The notes: a model not told the origin generated them from the letters alone. Positions 34,600 through 42,895 are shown, numbered from the stretch's first letter. The stretch: 64,000 nucleotides of DNA from Methylobacterium persicinum (GCF_022179525.1 NZ_BPQX01000010.1:38384-102383), one strand, 5' to 3'. Made by a program: numbers and translations.

Positions 34600-35775
34600 A
34601 TGAAGGCACTGTGCTGGCACGGGAAGGGCGATATCCGCTGCGATACGGTTCCCGATCCGATGATCGAGGACCCGCGCGACGTCATCATCAAGGTCTCGTC
34701 CTGCGCCATCTGCGGCTCTGACCTGCACCTGATGGACGGGCTGATGCCGACGATGGAATCCGGCGATGTCCTCGGTCACGAATTCATGGGTGAGGTCGTC
34801 GAGACGGGGAGCGGCCACTCCAAGTTCCGCAAGGGCGACCGCATCGTCGTGCCGTTCAACATCAATTGCGGCGAGTGCCGGCAGTGCAAGCTCGGCAACT
34901 GGTCCGTCTGCGAGCGGTCGAACCGCAACGCCCAGATGGCCGCCGCGCAGTTCGGCTACACCACCGCCGGTCTGTTCGGGTACTCGCACCTCACCGGCGG
35001 CTATGCGGGCGGACAGGCGGAATACGTCCGGGTGCCCTTCGCCGACGTCGCGCCGATGAAGGTGCCGGACGGCATGGACGACGAATCGGTCCTGTTCCTC
35101 ACGGACATCCTGCCCACCGGCTGGCAGGGCGCCGAGCATTGCGAGATCAAGGGCGGCGAGACCATCGCCATCTGGGGTGCGGGCCCGGTGGGGTTCTTCG
35201 CCATCCAGGCGGCCAAGCTCATGGGCGCCGGGCGGATCATCGTCATCGAGACGGTGCCCGAGCGGATCGCCCTGGCGCGGAAGGCCGGCGCCACCGACAT
35301 CATCGATTTCGAGGGTGAGGATGTCTTCGAGCGCATCAAGGAGATCACCAAGGGGCAGGGCCCCGATGGGGTGATCGACTGTGTCGGCATGGAAGCGAGC
35401 GGCGGCCACGGGCTCTCGGGCTTCGTCACCGCCGTGCAGGAGAAGCTGACCTCCACCGAGCGGCCCCTCGCCCTGGCGGACGCGATCAAGGCGGTGCGCC
35501 CCTGCGGCATCGTCTCGGTGCCGGGGGTCTACGGCGGCCCCGTGCCGATCAACATGGGCTCCATCGTCCAGAAGGGTCTGACCATGAAGAGCGGCCAGAC
35601 CCACGTGAAGCGCTACCTGGAGCCCCTGCTCAAGCTGATCCAGGAGGGCAAGATCGACACGTCCTCCCTGATCACCCACCGGTCGCGGGAGCTGGCCGAT
35701 GGGCCGGACCTCTACAAGGCTTTTCGCGACAAGAAGGATGGCTGCGTGAAGGTGGTCTTCCACCCGGGCGGCTGA
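34600..35775 (+). CDS. Zinc-dependent alcohol/formaldehyde dehydrogenase family protein
   Basis: A medium-chain NAD-dependent dehydrogenase of 391 residues. Catalytic zinc ligands are C38 in SSCAICGSDLH and H60-E61 in GHEFMGEVVE. The structural zinc site is C90, C93, C96 and C104 in NCGECRQCKLGNWSVC. The Rossmann motif is WGAGPVGFFAIQAAKLMGAG. An approximately 390-residue length and the long C-terminal inserts match the formaldehyde dismutase/glutathione-independent formaldehyde dehydrogenase branch; the substrate is not fixed by sequence. A C1 aldehyde role would suit a methylotroph but is inference. Start is at ATG 34600. Confidence 0.85.
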   Translation: MKALCWHGKGDIRCDTVPDPMIEDPRDVIIKVSSCAICGSDLHLMDGLMPTMESGDVLGHEFMGEVVETGSGHSKFRKGDRIVVPFNINCGECRQCKLGNWSVCERSNRNAQMAAAQFGYTTAGLFGYSHLTGGYAGGQAEYVRVPFADVAPMKVPDGMDDESVLFLTDILPTGWQGAEHCEIKGGETIAIWGAGPVGFFAIQAAKLMGAGRIIVIETVPERIALARKAGATDIIDFEGEDVFERIKEITKGQGPDGVIDCVGMEASGGHGLSGFVTAVQEKLTSTERPLALADAIKAVRPCGIVSVPGVYGGPVPINMGSIVQKGLTMKSGQTHVKRYLEPLLKLIQEGKIDTSSLITHRSRELADGPDLYKAFRDKKDGCVKVVFHPGG

Positions 35776-35924
35776 CATCCGATCCCCGACGGCGCCGCTC
35801 TCCGGATGCGGACCCGCCGGGCCCGAACGATCATCCGGCCCTCCGCCACCGCGGCGGGCCGGACTGCCTGCACCGCCCGGCTTCGCGCGCATCGACGGCA
35901 GCCCGTGCGGCAGCCGAGAAGGAG

Positions 35925-35943
35925 GCGTGAACCGTTTTCACGC
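35925..35943. promoter_or_regulatory. Inverted repeat GCGTGAA-N5-TTCACGC upstream of the MHYT kinase
   Basis: A perfect 7-base inverted repeat, 113 bases upstream of the kinase start at 36056. A TATACA sequence (about 35979-35984) between them could be a -10 element. No regulator is assigned. Confidence 0.4.
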
Positions 35944-36055
35944 CCCCGCGTGAATCCGCCGCGAATTTGCTCGAAAGTCCTTTATACAACGGGGCATTAT
36001 CGCGACGCCGGAACCGAACTCGCGGTGCCGGAACCGCCCGCCGTTCGAGACGTCG

Positions 36056-37975
36056 ATGTCCAGCCCAGGCTTCAATCCCGCCCTCGTCGCCCTGTCGGTG
36101 ATGATCGCGATGTTTGCCGCCTACACGGCCCTGGACCTCGCCTCCCGCGTCCGGGGCGGCACCGATCGCTTCGGACACCGATGGCTGTGGATCATCGGCG
36201 CGGCGGTGACCATGGGCGGCGGCATCTGGTCGATGCACTTCGTCGGCATGCTCGCCGTCGAGACGGGGATGCCGGCGGCCTACGATCCCTGGTTGACGGC
36301 CCTGTCCTTCCTCATCGCCGTGGGCGTGACGGGGGCGGGCTTCGCCTGGGTCGGCCGCACGGCGGCGGGAGCCGGCGCCGTGCTGGTCGCGGGCCCCCTG
36401 ACCGGGCTCGGCATCGCCCTGATGCACTACACCGGCATGGCCGCGATGCGGATGTCCGGCGGCATCGTCTACGATCCGGTTCTCGTCGTCGTATCGGTCT
36501 TCATCGCGATCCTCGCAGCCACGGCCGCCCTGTGGCTGGCCTTCCGGCACAACAGCGTGGCCGAGAAGGTCGCGGCGGCGGTGGTGATGGGGCTCGCGGT
36601 GGCCGGCATGCACTACACCGGCATGGCGGCGGCGACCTTCCCGGCCGGGGATGGGGGCATGCTGCACGAGCAAGCCCATTCCCTGGGACCTTCCCTGGCC
36701 CATGCCGCCGCCTTCGGGACGACGGCCCCCCTCTACCTCGCCTTCGCCGTGGCCGGGGCGACGTTCCTGACGCTCTTCGTCGGCATGCTCGCCATCGCCG
36801 TCGACCAGTCCCGCATCCAGGGCGAGCTCGCCGCCAGCGAGGCCCGGTTCAAGGCCGCCATCGAGGCGGTGAGCGGCGTGCTCTGGACCAATGATGCGGA
36901 GGGGCGGATGGTCGGCCCGCAGCCGGGTTGGGCTGCGATCACCGGGCAGACGCCCGCCGAGTACCAGGGCTTCGGCTGGGCCGAGGCCGTCCACCCGGAC
37001 GATGCCGCCCCCAGCATCGCCGCCTGGAACGAGACCGTCGCCTCGCGAAAAACCTTCGTGTTCGAGCACCGGGTGCGGGCGAAGGAAGGCGGCTACCGGC
37101 ATTACGCGATCCGCGCCGTGCCGGTGCTGAACGAGGACGGCACGATCCGCGAATGGGTGGGGGTGCACACGGACATCACCGCCCAGCGTGAGGCCGAGGC
37201 GGAGCTGCGCGAATCCAACGAGGAGATCCAGCGCTACGCCTACATCGTCAGCCACGACCTGCGGGCGCCGCTGGTCAACATCATGGGCTTCACCAGCGAG
37301 TTGGCCGAGACCCGCGTGGAACTCCGCGGCGTGTTGGCCGGAAATCCCCAGGCCGACCGGATCGACGCCGAGATGGGCGAGGCCCTGGATTTCATCGGCG
37401 CCGCCGTCACCCGGATGGAGACGTTGATCGCCGCGATCCTCAAGCTGTCCCGGGAGGGCCGCCGCCGCTTCGAGCCGGAGCCCCTCGCCATGACGGCGCT
37501 GATCCGCCGCCTCGCCGACGCCACGCGCCATCAGGCCGGCTCCCAGAACGCCGTCGTCACCGTCGCCCCCGATCTGCCGGAGATCGTGGCCGACCGGCTG
37601 GCCGTGGAGCAGATCTTCGGCAACCTCCTCGACAACGCCCTCAAGTACCTCGATGGCGAGCGCCCCGGCCGCGTCACCGTCACCGCGGAGGTGGCGGGGG
37701 CCGGGCGGGTGCGCTTCGCCGTCTCGGATAACGGCCGCGGCATCCCGCCGAAGGACCATGTCCGGGTGTTCGAGCTGTTCCGGCGCTCCGGCACCCAGGA
37801 CCGGCCGGGGGAGGGGATCGGCCTCGCACACGTCAAGGCCCTAGTCCGGGCGCTGGGCGGACGGATCGACCTCGACTCCGAGCCTGGCCGGGGCTCGACC
37901 TTCACGGTGACGCTGCCCCGCGGGCCGTCTATGGAGCGTGAGGCGCCCGCTCCCCTGTCGATCGCCGCCGAGTGA
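36056..37975 (+). CDS. MHYT-domain sensor histidine kinase with PAS domain
   Basis: Membrane sensor kinase of 639 residues. Residues 1-250 hold seven hydrophobic segments carrying three MHYT motifs: WSMHFVGM, LMHYTGMAAM and GMHYTGMAAA, a module proposed to bind copper or sense gases. A PAS fold follows (about 262-380, ending REWVGVHTDITAQREAEAEL). The HisKA box is AYIVSHDLRAPLVNI with the phosphohistidine. The ATPase domain has N-box FGNLLDNALKYLDGE and G-boxes SDNGRGIPPKD and GEGIGLAHVKALV. The stop overlaps an alternative start of the next receiver gene; a three-gene cassette is likely. Confidence 0.9.
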   Translation: MSSPGFNPALVALSVMIAMFAAYTALDLASRVRGGTDRFGHRWLWIIGAAVTMGGGIWSMHFVGMLAVETGMPAAYDPWLTALSFLIAVGVTGAGFAWVGRTAAGAGAVLVAGPLTGLGIALMHYTGMAAMRMSGGIVYDPVLVVVSVFIAILAATAALWLAFRHNSVAEKVAAAVVMGLAVAGMHYTGMAAATFPAGDGGMLHEQAHSLGPSLAHAAAFGTTAPLYLAFAVAGATFLTLFVGMLAIAVDQSRIQGELAASEARFKAAIEAVSGVLWTNDAEGRMVGPQPGWAAITGQTPAEYQGFGWAEAVHPDDAAPSIAAWNETVASRKTFVFEHRVRAKEGGYRHYAIRAVPVLNEDGTIREWVGVHTDITAQREAEAELRESNEEIQRYAYIVSHDLRAPLVNIMGFTSELAETRVELRGVLAGNPQADRIDAEMGEALDFIGAAVTRMETLIAAILKLSREGRRRFEPEPLAMTALIRRLADATRHQAGSQNAVVTVAPDLPEIVADRLAVEQIFGNLLDNALKYLDGERPGRVTVTAEVAGAGRVRFAVSDNGRGIPPKDHVRVFELFRRSGTQDRPGEGIGLAHVKALVRALGGRIDLDSEPGRGSTFTVTLPRGPSMEREAPAPLSIAAE

Positions 37976-37989
37976 AGCGAGGGCCGGCC

Positions 37990-38424
37990 ATGCATCCCGT
38001 CTGTATCGTGATGATCGAGGACGACGAGGGCCATGCCCGGCTCATCGAGCGGAACATCCGCCGGGCGGGGGTGAACAACGAGATCGTGCCGTTCCGCGAC
38101 GGGACCTCGGCGCTCACCTACCTGTTCGGGCCGGACGGGTCCGGCGAGGTCAGCCGCCGGCGCCACCTCCTGATCCTCCTCGACCTCAACCTGCCGGACA
38201 TGACCGGCATCGACATCCTGGAGAAGGTGAAGGCCAACGCGCATACGAAGCGCTCGCCCGTCATCGTGCTGACCACCACCGACGACGCCCGCGAGATCCA
38301 GCGGTGCTACGATCTCGGCGCCAACGTCTACGTCACCAAGCCGGTGAACTACGAGGGCTTCGCCCACGCCATCCGCCAACTCGGGCTGTTCTTCTCCGTC
38401 ATGCAGATCCCCGAAACGCCATGA
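37990..38424 (+). CDS. Single-domain response regulator (Rcp1-like)
   Basis: A 144-residue stand-alone receiver. Acidic pocket IEDDEGHARL, phospho-acceptor D65 in LLDLNLPDMTG, T/S of VLTTTDD and K of VTKPVNYEG. No output domain. The LNLPDMTGIDILEKVKA style and the 8-residue insert before D65 match receivers paired with phytochrome or PAS kinases (Rcp1 group). It starts 15 bases after the MHYT kinase stop and its stop overlaps the next start, so it is the likely phospho-acceptor for one or both kinases. Confidence 0.88.
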   Translation: MHPVCIVMIEDDEGHARLIERNIRRAGVNNEIVPFRDGTSALTYLFGPDGSGEVSRRRHLLILLDLNLPDMTGIDILEKVKANAHTKRSPVIVLTTTDDAREIQRCYDLGANVYVTKPVNYEGFAHAIRQLGLFFSVMQIPETP

Positions 38425-39467
38425 CGAGCGCGGCAGGCGGGCCCGGCACTCGCATCCTCTATATCGACGACGATGCCGGCCTCGCCCGCCTCGTGCAACG
38501 CAGCCTCACCGCCCGGGGCTACGTGGTGGAGCATGCCGCGGACGGGGAGGCCGGCCTCGCCCGCCTTGCGGCCGGCGGCATCGACCTCGTCGCCCTCGAC
38601 CATCACATGCCCGGCCAGACCGGGCTCGACCTCCTGCCGGCGATCCGGGCCCTGCCCGAGGCGCCCCCGGTGGTCTACGTCACCGGCTCGGAGGACAGCC
38701 GGGTGGCGGTGGCGGCGCTGAAGGCCGGGGCCGTCGATTACGTGTGGAAGGACCTCCAGGGGCAGTTCCGGGAATTGCTCGGCGAAGCGGTGGCCACCGC
38801 CCTGGGGGCGGAGGCCATGCGCCGGGACAAGGAGCGGGCCGAGGCGGAGGTCCGCGACGCCCGCGATCGGGCCGAATTGCTGCTCCGGGAGGTCAACCAC
38901 CGGGTGGCCAATTCCCTGGCCCTCGTGGCGGCCCTCGCGCGGATGCAGACCAACGCCGTGGCCGACCCTGCGGCGAAGGCGGCCCTGGAGGAGATGCAGG
39001 CGCGCATCTCGGCCATCGCCGGCATCCACCGCCGGCTCTACACCTCCGAGGACGTGGAGGCGGTGGAACTCGATGCCTATCTCGGCAGCCTCGTGGAGGA
39101 GTTGCAACTCGCCATGAAGGCGGCGGGCCGGGACCACGCCATCCGCCTCAGTGCGGAACCGGTGCGCCTCGCCACGGACAAGGCCGTGTCCGTGGGTGTC
39201 GTGGTCACCGAACTGGTGACGAACGCCTACAAGTACGCCTACCCGCCGGAGGAGCCCGGGGAGATCCGCGTCGCCCTGCGGCGGTCGGCGGACCGGCTCG
39301 AACTCGCCGTGGAGGACGACGGCGTCGGCTGGACCGGCGAGGGCAAGCCCCGGGGCACCGGCCTCGGCTCCCGCATCGTCCGGGCAATGGCGACGAACCT
39401 GCGCAGTGCCCTCGTCTACACCCCGGCACCCCGGGGGACGCGGGCGTTCCTCTCGTTCGAAGGTTAG
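38421..39467 (+). CDS. Receiver domain fused to a HisKA_2/HWE-type histidine kinase
   Basis: A 348-residue soluble protein. Residues 10-125 are a receiver with D60 in ALDHHMPGQTG and K110 of YVWKD (shortened for the usual K-P). A coiled linker leads to the HisKA_2 dimerisation domain with H160 in LLREVNHRVANSLALVAALA, and a GHKL ATPase domain with TELVTNAYKYAYPPE and EDDGVGWTG. It overlaps the previous gene by ATGA. Kinases of this class often serve the alphaproteobacterial general stress response or light/redox signalling, but no target is shown here. Confidence 0.9.
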   Translation: MTSAAGGPGTRILYIDDDAGLARLVQRSLTARGYVVEHAADGEAGLARLAAGGIDLVALDHHMPGQTGLDLLPAIRALPEAPPVVYVTGSEDSRVAVAALKAGAVDYVWKDLQGQFRELLGEAVATALGAEAMRRDKERAEAEVRDARDRAELLLREVNHRVANSLALVAALARMQTNAVADPAAKAALEEMQARISAIAGIHRRLYTSEDVEAVELDAYLGSLVEELQLAMKAAGRDHAIRLSAEPVRLATDKAVSVGVVVTELVTNAYKYAYPPEEPGEIRVALRRSADRLELAVEDDGVGWTGEGKPRGTGLGSRIVRAMATNLRSALVYTPAPRGTRAFLSFEG

Positions 39468-39552
39468 GGGATCATCCGCGGGAGGGGAGGCCGGATGCCC
39501 CTCGGCGCACGCCATCCTCGTGGGCAAGGCGATCGGATCATGCGGCACATCC

Positions 39553-39645
39553 CGTCTTTGCGAGCGGAGCGAAGCAATCCAGGGATCTGCCCCATGCGGT
39601 CATGTTCCGCTGCCCTGGATGGCTTCGCTGTCGCTCGCAAAGACG
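39553..39645. repeat. Palindromic repeat family 1, full copy
   Basis: CGTCTTTGCGAGCGGAGCGA then AGCAATCCAGGG, with the right arm CTGGATGGCTTCGCTGTCGC ending GCAAAGACG. It sits 86 bases after the receiver-kinase stop and converges with the small membrane protein gene that follows. Confidence 0.88.
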
Positions 39646-39737
39646 ATTGAGGACGCGATCCGGATCGACCCGAAACCGCCCTAGGTCCGAAGAGAATCCC
39701 TCAGCCCTATCCGGGGGGAGTCGGAGGCGCAGGCGTC

Positions 39738-40112
39738 TCAGTGTCCCGAGCCGCGCAGCAGCATCTTGATGCGCTGGTCCGCGTTGGCGACCCGCTGGCT
39801 GACGCCCCGGCGGATGCATTTTTCGACGGTGTCGCCCGCGTAGAAGCCGACCTGCTTGTCCTGCGCCCGGCAGGATTCCACGGGCGGCCATACCACCACG
39901 GCGGCGACGGTGCCGAGCACCACGAGGCTGTCGATCACCAGCCAGCCGATCCACCCCAGGCGGAACCCGCCCTTCCCTTCGTCCTCGTTGTCCCGGTCCC
40001 GGCTCCTCGACCGGGGGGCGGCACCGTTCAAGCTCACCCGGGCCATGCGTGCCCGGAAGCGGGCCTCCTCCAGGTCGTCAGAGTTGGTGGAAGCGGAGGG
40101 GGGAATCTGCAT
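39738..40112 (-). CDS. Small single-pass membrane protein, hypothetical
   Basis: A 124-residue protein. The cytoplasmic N-terminus (1-50) is charged with an R/D repeat RSRSRDRDNEDEG. One transmembrane helix, RLGWIGWLVIDSLVVLGTVA, is at about 51-75. The C-terminal domain of about 45 residues has two cysteines (PPVESCRAQDKQVGFYAGDT and EKCIRRGVSQR), probably periplasmic and disulfide-linked. The neighbour at 40143 has the same arrangement. No family is recognised. Confidence 0.6.
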   Translation of the reverse strand: MQIPPSASTNSDDLEEARFRARMARVSLNGAAPRSRSRDRDNEDEGKGGFRLGWIGWLVIDSLVVLGTVAAVVVWPPVESCRAQDKQVGFYAGDTVEKCIRRGVSQRVANADQRIKMLLRGSGH

Positions 40113-40142
40113 GATCGGATCCGGTCCGAGGGAGGGGCCGCG

Positions 40143-40448
40143 TCAGTCGATGAACCGCTTCAGCACGGCGAAGTTGTCCGGCATCGCGAGGGCGCTGCCC
40201 ATCATCTCGTTGCGGGCGCAGGCCGTGGCGCCCAGCATCGATGCCCAGTCTCCAAAGGAGGGGCGGGCCTGGCAATCGGCGAAGAGGCTGCCGAACAGGA
40301 ACAACGCGGCCGGCATCAGGAACACGGCGAGCTTCACCAGGGTGAAGAGACCCCAGCGGGATCTCCGACGCCGGCTCCGCCGCCTGGGGCGCTCGTCGTC
40401 CCAATCCCAGTCCCCGCCATCACCGGCGTTGCGGTCGTGCCCGAGCAT
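40143..40448 (-). CDS. Small single-pass membrane protein, hypothetical
   Basis: A 101-residue protein from ATG 40448 (GGAG upstream). An arginine-rich N-terminus (PRRRSRRRRSR) is followed by one transmembrane helix, FTLVKLAVFLMPAALFLFGS, and a short periplasmic tail with two cysteines (ADCQARP and ATACARNEM). It resembles the neighbour at 39738-40112 in layout, 30 bases downstream, and may be a partner. A longer start at 40490 is possible. No family is recognised. Confidence 0.6.
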   Translation of the reverse strand: MLGHDRNAGDGGDWDWDDERPRRRSRRRRSRWGLFTLVKLAVFLMPAALFLFGSLFADCQARPSFGDWASMLGATACARNEMMGSALAMPDNFAVLKRFID

Positions 40449-40518
40449 CCGACGCTCCGTCCTGAACCGGCCAAGCCCACCACGGGGCATCGGACCGGCT
40501 TCTCACGGGACGAGAGTG

Positions 40519-40532
40519 TCACGATCTCGTGA
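40519..40532. promoter_or_regulatory. Inverted repeat TCACGA-TC-TCGTGA
   Basis: A 14-base near-palindrome upstream of the small membrane protein and downstream of the cpdR end. It may serve as an operator. Confidence 0.3.
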
Positions 40533-40580
40533 AATTCGACCTAACCGCAGTGGTTGAGAATTCGTGAACCGGGTGGCCGA

Positions 40581-40946
40581 TCAGGCGGCCAGCGCCCGAC
40601 GGACGGTGGAACGCAGATCGGCCAGGGAGAAGGGCTTCGTCAGCACGTCGGTGACGATGGCATCAAGGCCCCGGGCGCGTTCGCGCTGGTCCGCGAAACC
40701 GGTCATCAGCAGGATGGTCAGCTCCGGAAAATCCCGCTTGGCGGCCAGCGCCAGGGCGATCCCGTCCATCAGCGGCATGCGGATGTCGGTAAGCATCAAA
40801 TCGAAGGCGCCCCCGGCCTCGTTCAGCCGATCGAGCCCGTCGCTGCCATCGGTGGCGGTCACCACGGCATGGCCGTCGATCTCCAGCCCCCGTTTCAGGA
40901 AGCCACGCACCGTCTCTTCGTCATCCACCAGAAGGATGCGCGCCAT
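40581..40946 (-). CDS. cpdR: Single-domain response regulator CpdR
   Basis: A 121-residue receiver that, when unphosphorylated, delivers substrates to ClpXP and so controls cell-cycle proteolysis in alphaproteobacteria. ARILLVDDEETVRGFLKRGL opens the fold; phospho-acceptor D54 is in LTDIRMPLMDGIALALAA, a stretch diagnostic of rhizobial CpdR, with LTILLMTGFADQRERARGLD and TKPFSLADL. The C-terminus is ALAA, which matches the terminal alanines needed for ClpXP turnover. The start ATG follows a GGGA site. Confidence 0.88.
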   Translation of the reverse strand: MARILLVDDEETVRGFLKRGLEIDGHAVVTATDGSDGLDRLNEAGGAFDLMLTDIRMPLMDGIALALAAKRDFPELTILLMTGFADQRERARGLDAIVTDVLTKPFSLADLRSTVRRALAA

Positions 40947-41096
40947 GATGTCCCGAATTGATCCCGCTGCGCCTGGGGTCCAGCCGTCGTTGCAACCAGA
41001 ACGCGGATGGAAGCGCCCTACTGTCAAGACGGTATGCACGCAAAAGCTGCACCGCCGCGCCCGGAAATGGCAAAAAGTCGCGGGAAAGACGTTCGG

Positions 41097-41666
41097 TCAG
41101 GTGCCGCCGAACAGATCCGGGTCGGTATTTCCGTAGTCTACCACACCGACGAAGGGCAGCTGGCGGTAGGCGTGGGCAGCGTCCATCCCATAGCCGACCA
41201 CGAACACGTCCGGGCAGGTGAAGCCAACGAACTCCGCATCGATGGAGACGGCCCGCTTTCCGGGCTTCTCCAGGAGCACCGCCGTCAGGACACGCTTCGC
41301 GCCGCGAGCCATCAGGAGGTCCTTGGCGAACACGACCGTGCGCCCGGATTCGAGGATGTCGTCCACGAGGAGCACGTCGCGCCCGCGCACCTCGCTCTGG
41401 ACGTCCCGCAGGATCTCCACCTGTCCGGTGGAGACGGTGCCGGTGCGGTAGCTCGACAGGTGCACGAACTCCACCTGCGGCGCGAGGCCGACCCGGTGCA
41501 GGGCCCGCAGCAGGTCGGCCGCGAACATGAAGCTGCCCTTCAGCACGGCGACGACCAGAAGGTCCTGGGGCTCGGCCGCGAGGATCTCCTGCGCCAGCTC
41601 GACATTGCGCCGGGCGATGGCGTCCTCGTCGTAGAGGGTGCGGACGGGGCGAGCGGGGCTGTTCAT
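41097..41666 (-). CDS. hpt: Hypoxanthine phosphoribosyltransferase
   Basis: Purine salvage: converts hypoxanthine (and guanine) with PRPP to IMP/GMP. It is 189 residues. VVAVLKGSFMFAADLLRAL contains the conserved KGS, and the PRPP-binding motif is VLLVDDILESGRT. SYRTGTVSTGQVEI and VGYGMDAAHAYRQLPFVGVV are characteristic. It lies 81 bases after the tRNA-His gene on the same strand. Confidence 0.95.
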   Translation of the reverse strand: MNSPARPVRTLYDEDAIARRNVELAQEILAAEPQDLLVVAVLKGSFMFAADLLRALHRVGLAPQVEFVHLSSYRTGTVSTGQVEILRDVQSEVRGRDVLLVDDILESGRTVVFAKDLLMARGAKRVLTAVLLEKPGKRAVSIDAEFVGFTCPDVFVVGYGMDAAHAYRQLPFVGVVDYGNTDPDLFGGT

Positions 41667-41747
41667 GATCGGGGTCCCGTCGTCCTCTCGCCGGACGGCG
41701 CCCGCGCGGATCGCGTGCGGAACGGATCAGGACGCCGATGAGGAGAA

Positions 41748-41824
41748 TGGTACCACCGCCCCGGCTCGAACGGGGGACCCCCAGATCCACAATCTGGTGC
41801 TCTAACCAACTGAGCTACGGCGGC
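41748..41824 (-). tRNA. tRNA-His (GTG anticodon)
   Basis: A 77-base gene with the CCA end encoded (TGG at 41748-41750 on the plus strand). The acceptor arm is GCCGCCG pairing with CGGTGGT, with wobble pairs; D arm TAGCTCAGTTGGTTAGAGCA; the anticodon loop TTGTGGA gives GUG; the variable and T arms include TTCGAGC. Notable is the A at position 73 and the lack of an encoded G at -1 (T there instead), the noncanonical alphaproteobacterial form read by a divergent HisRS. Confidence 0.97.
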
Positions 41825-41834
41825 ACTAGCGGGG

Positions 41835-41863
41835 GGTTTATCGCGGGTCCGGACGCATTTCAA
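41835..41863 (-). promoter_or_regulatory. Promoter of tRNA-His
   Basis: On the minus strand TTGAAA (41863-41858) is followed after 17 bases by TAAACC (41840-41835), ending about ten bases before the tRNA 5' end. This matches a sigma-70 type -35/-10 with 17-base spacing. Confidence 0.6.
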
Positions 41864-41882
41864 GGCAAGGATGCAGCTTGCC

Positions 41883-42761
41883 TCACAGCATCGGCACGCC
41901 CCCGGTCACGGGCACCAGGGTACCCGACATGTAGCTGCCCTCGCGGGAGGCCAGCAGAACGTAGGCCGGGGCAAGTTCGGCCGGCTGCCCGGCGCGGCCG
42001 AGCGGCGTATCGCTGCCGAGCCGTTCGATCTGCTCGGGGTTCTTCACGATCGGCTGGATCGGCGTCCAGATCGGGCCTGGGGCGACGCAGTTCACCCGGA
42101 TCCCCTTCGGCGCGAGCAGGTTCGACAGGCCGATCGTCAGGCTGGCGATGGCGCCCTTGGTGGCGGCATAGATCAGCATGGTCGGGTCGGCGATCTTGGC
42201 CTGTTCGCTTGTGGTGTTCACGATCGCGCCGCCGGGCTTCATGTGCGGCACGGCGGCCTGGGCGAGGTAATACATGGCGAAGACGTTCGCCCGGAACGAG
42301 CCCTCGATGTCATCGGCCTTCAGGTCGCCGATACCCTCGTTGACCACCTGCGCGGCGGCGTTGTTGACCAGCACGTCGAGCCGGCCGAACGCCTCGACGG
42401 TGCGGGCCACGAGGGTCCGGCAATGGGCCTCGTCGCGGATGTCGCCGGGCAGGAGCAGACAGCGGCGCCCGGCCTTCTCGACCCAGGAGGCCGTATCCTC
42501 GGCGTCCGACTGCTCGGCCTCGAGGTAGGAGATCGCCACGTCGGCGCCCTCGCGGGCATAGGCGATGGCCACGGCCCGGCCGATGCCGGAATCGCCCCCG
42601 GTGATGAGGGCGGCCTGACCTGTGAGCAGCCCTTTACCGACGTAGCTCTCCTCGCCGTGGTCGGGCCGGGGCGTCATCTTCGACGTGAGCCCCGGCCGGG
42701 GCTGCTGCTGGTCGCCGGGAAACGGCGGCCGGGGACCGGCATCGCGGGGATCCGTCGTCAT
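41883..42761 (-). CDS. SDR-family oxidoreductase (YghA-like)
   Basis: A short-chain dehydrogenase of 292 residues. The N-terminal extension of about 50 residues (MTTDPRDAGPRPPFPGDQQQ, with many prolines) is usual in the YghA/YdaD group. The cofactor motif is TGGDSGIGRAV, followed by NNAAAQ, and the catalytic pair is in YAATKGAIAS (YxxxK) preceded by S in TTSEQAKI. Substrate is unknown; NADPH-dependent stress-related aldehyde reductase is a common suggestion. The start ATG follows AAGGA. Confidence 0.85.
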   Translation of the reverse strand: MTTDPRDAGPRPPFPGDQQQPRPGLTSKMTPRPDHGEESYVGKGLLTGQAALITGGDSGIGRAVAIAYAREGADVAISYLEAEQSDAEDTASWVEKAGRRCLLLPGDIRDEAHCRTLVARTVEAFGRLDVLVNNAAAQVVNEGIGDLKADDIEGSFRANVFAMYYLAQAAVPHMKPGGAIVNTTSEQAKIADPTMLIYAATKGAIASLTIGLSNLLAPKGIRVNCVAPGPIWTPIQPIVKNPEQIERLGSDTPLGRAGQPAELAPAYVLLASREGSYMSGTLVPVTGGVPML

Positions 42762-42796
42762 CGTCGATATCCTTGCGGCGGCCGGTCCGGCGTCCC

Positions 42797-42895
42797 TCAG
42801 AAAGAACGGGTGCGGGCGGTGTGGGACTGGCCGTAGCGGCGGCGCAGGACGGAGATGATCTTCGGCAGCAGGAAGGAGATCAGGATCTTGCGCAC
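42797..42895 (-). CDS. Possible 32-residue basic membrane-type peptide
   Basis: From GTG 42895 the frame reads VRKILISFLLPKIISVLRRR and then YGQSHTARTRSF before a stop. It is hydrophobic then basic. It lies in the 356-base gap upstream of the SDR gene. There is no strong ribosome site, and the call rests only on composition; a chance frame is quite possible. Confidence 0.3.
   Translation of the reverse strand: MRKILISFLLPKIISVLRRRYGQSHTARTRSF

Noticed and set aside
35990-36055. EcfG general stress promoter upstream of the MHYT kinase
   Set aside because: GGAAC is present twice, but no CGTT lies at the required 16-17 base spacing.
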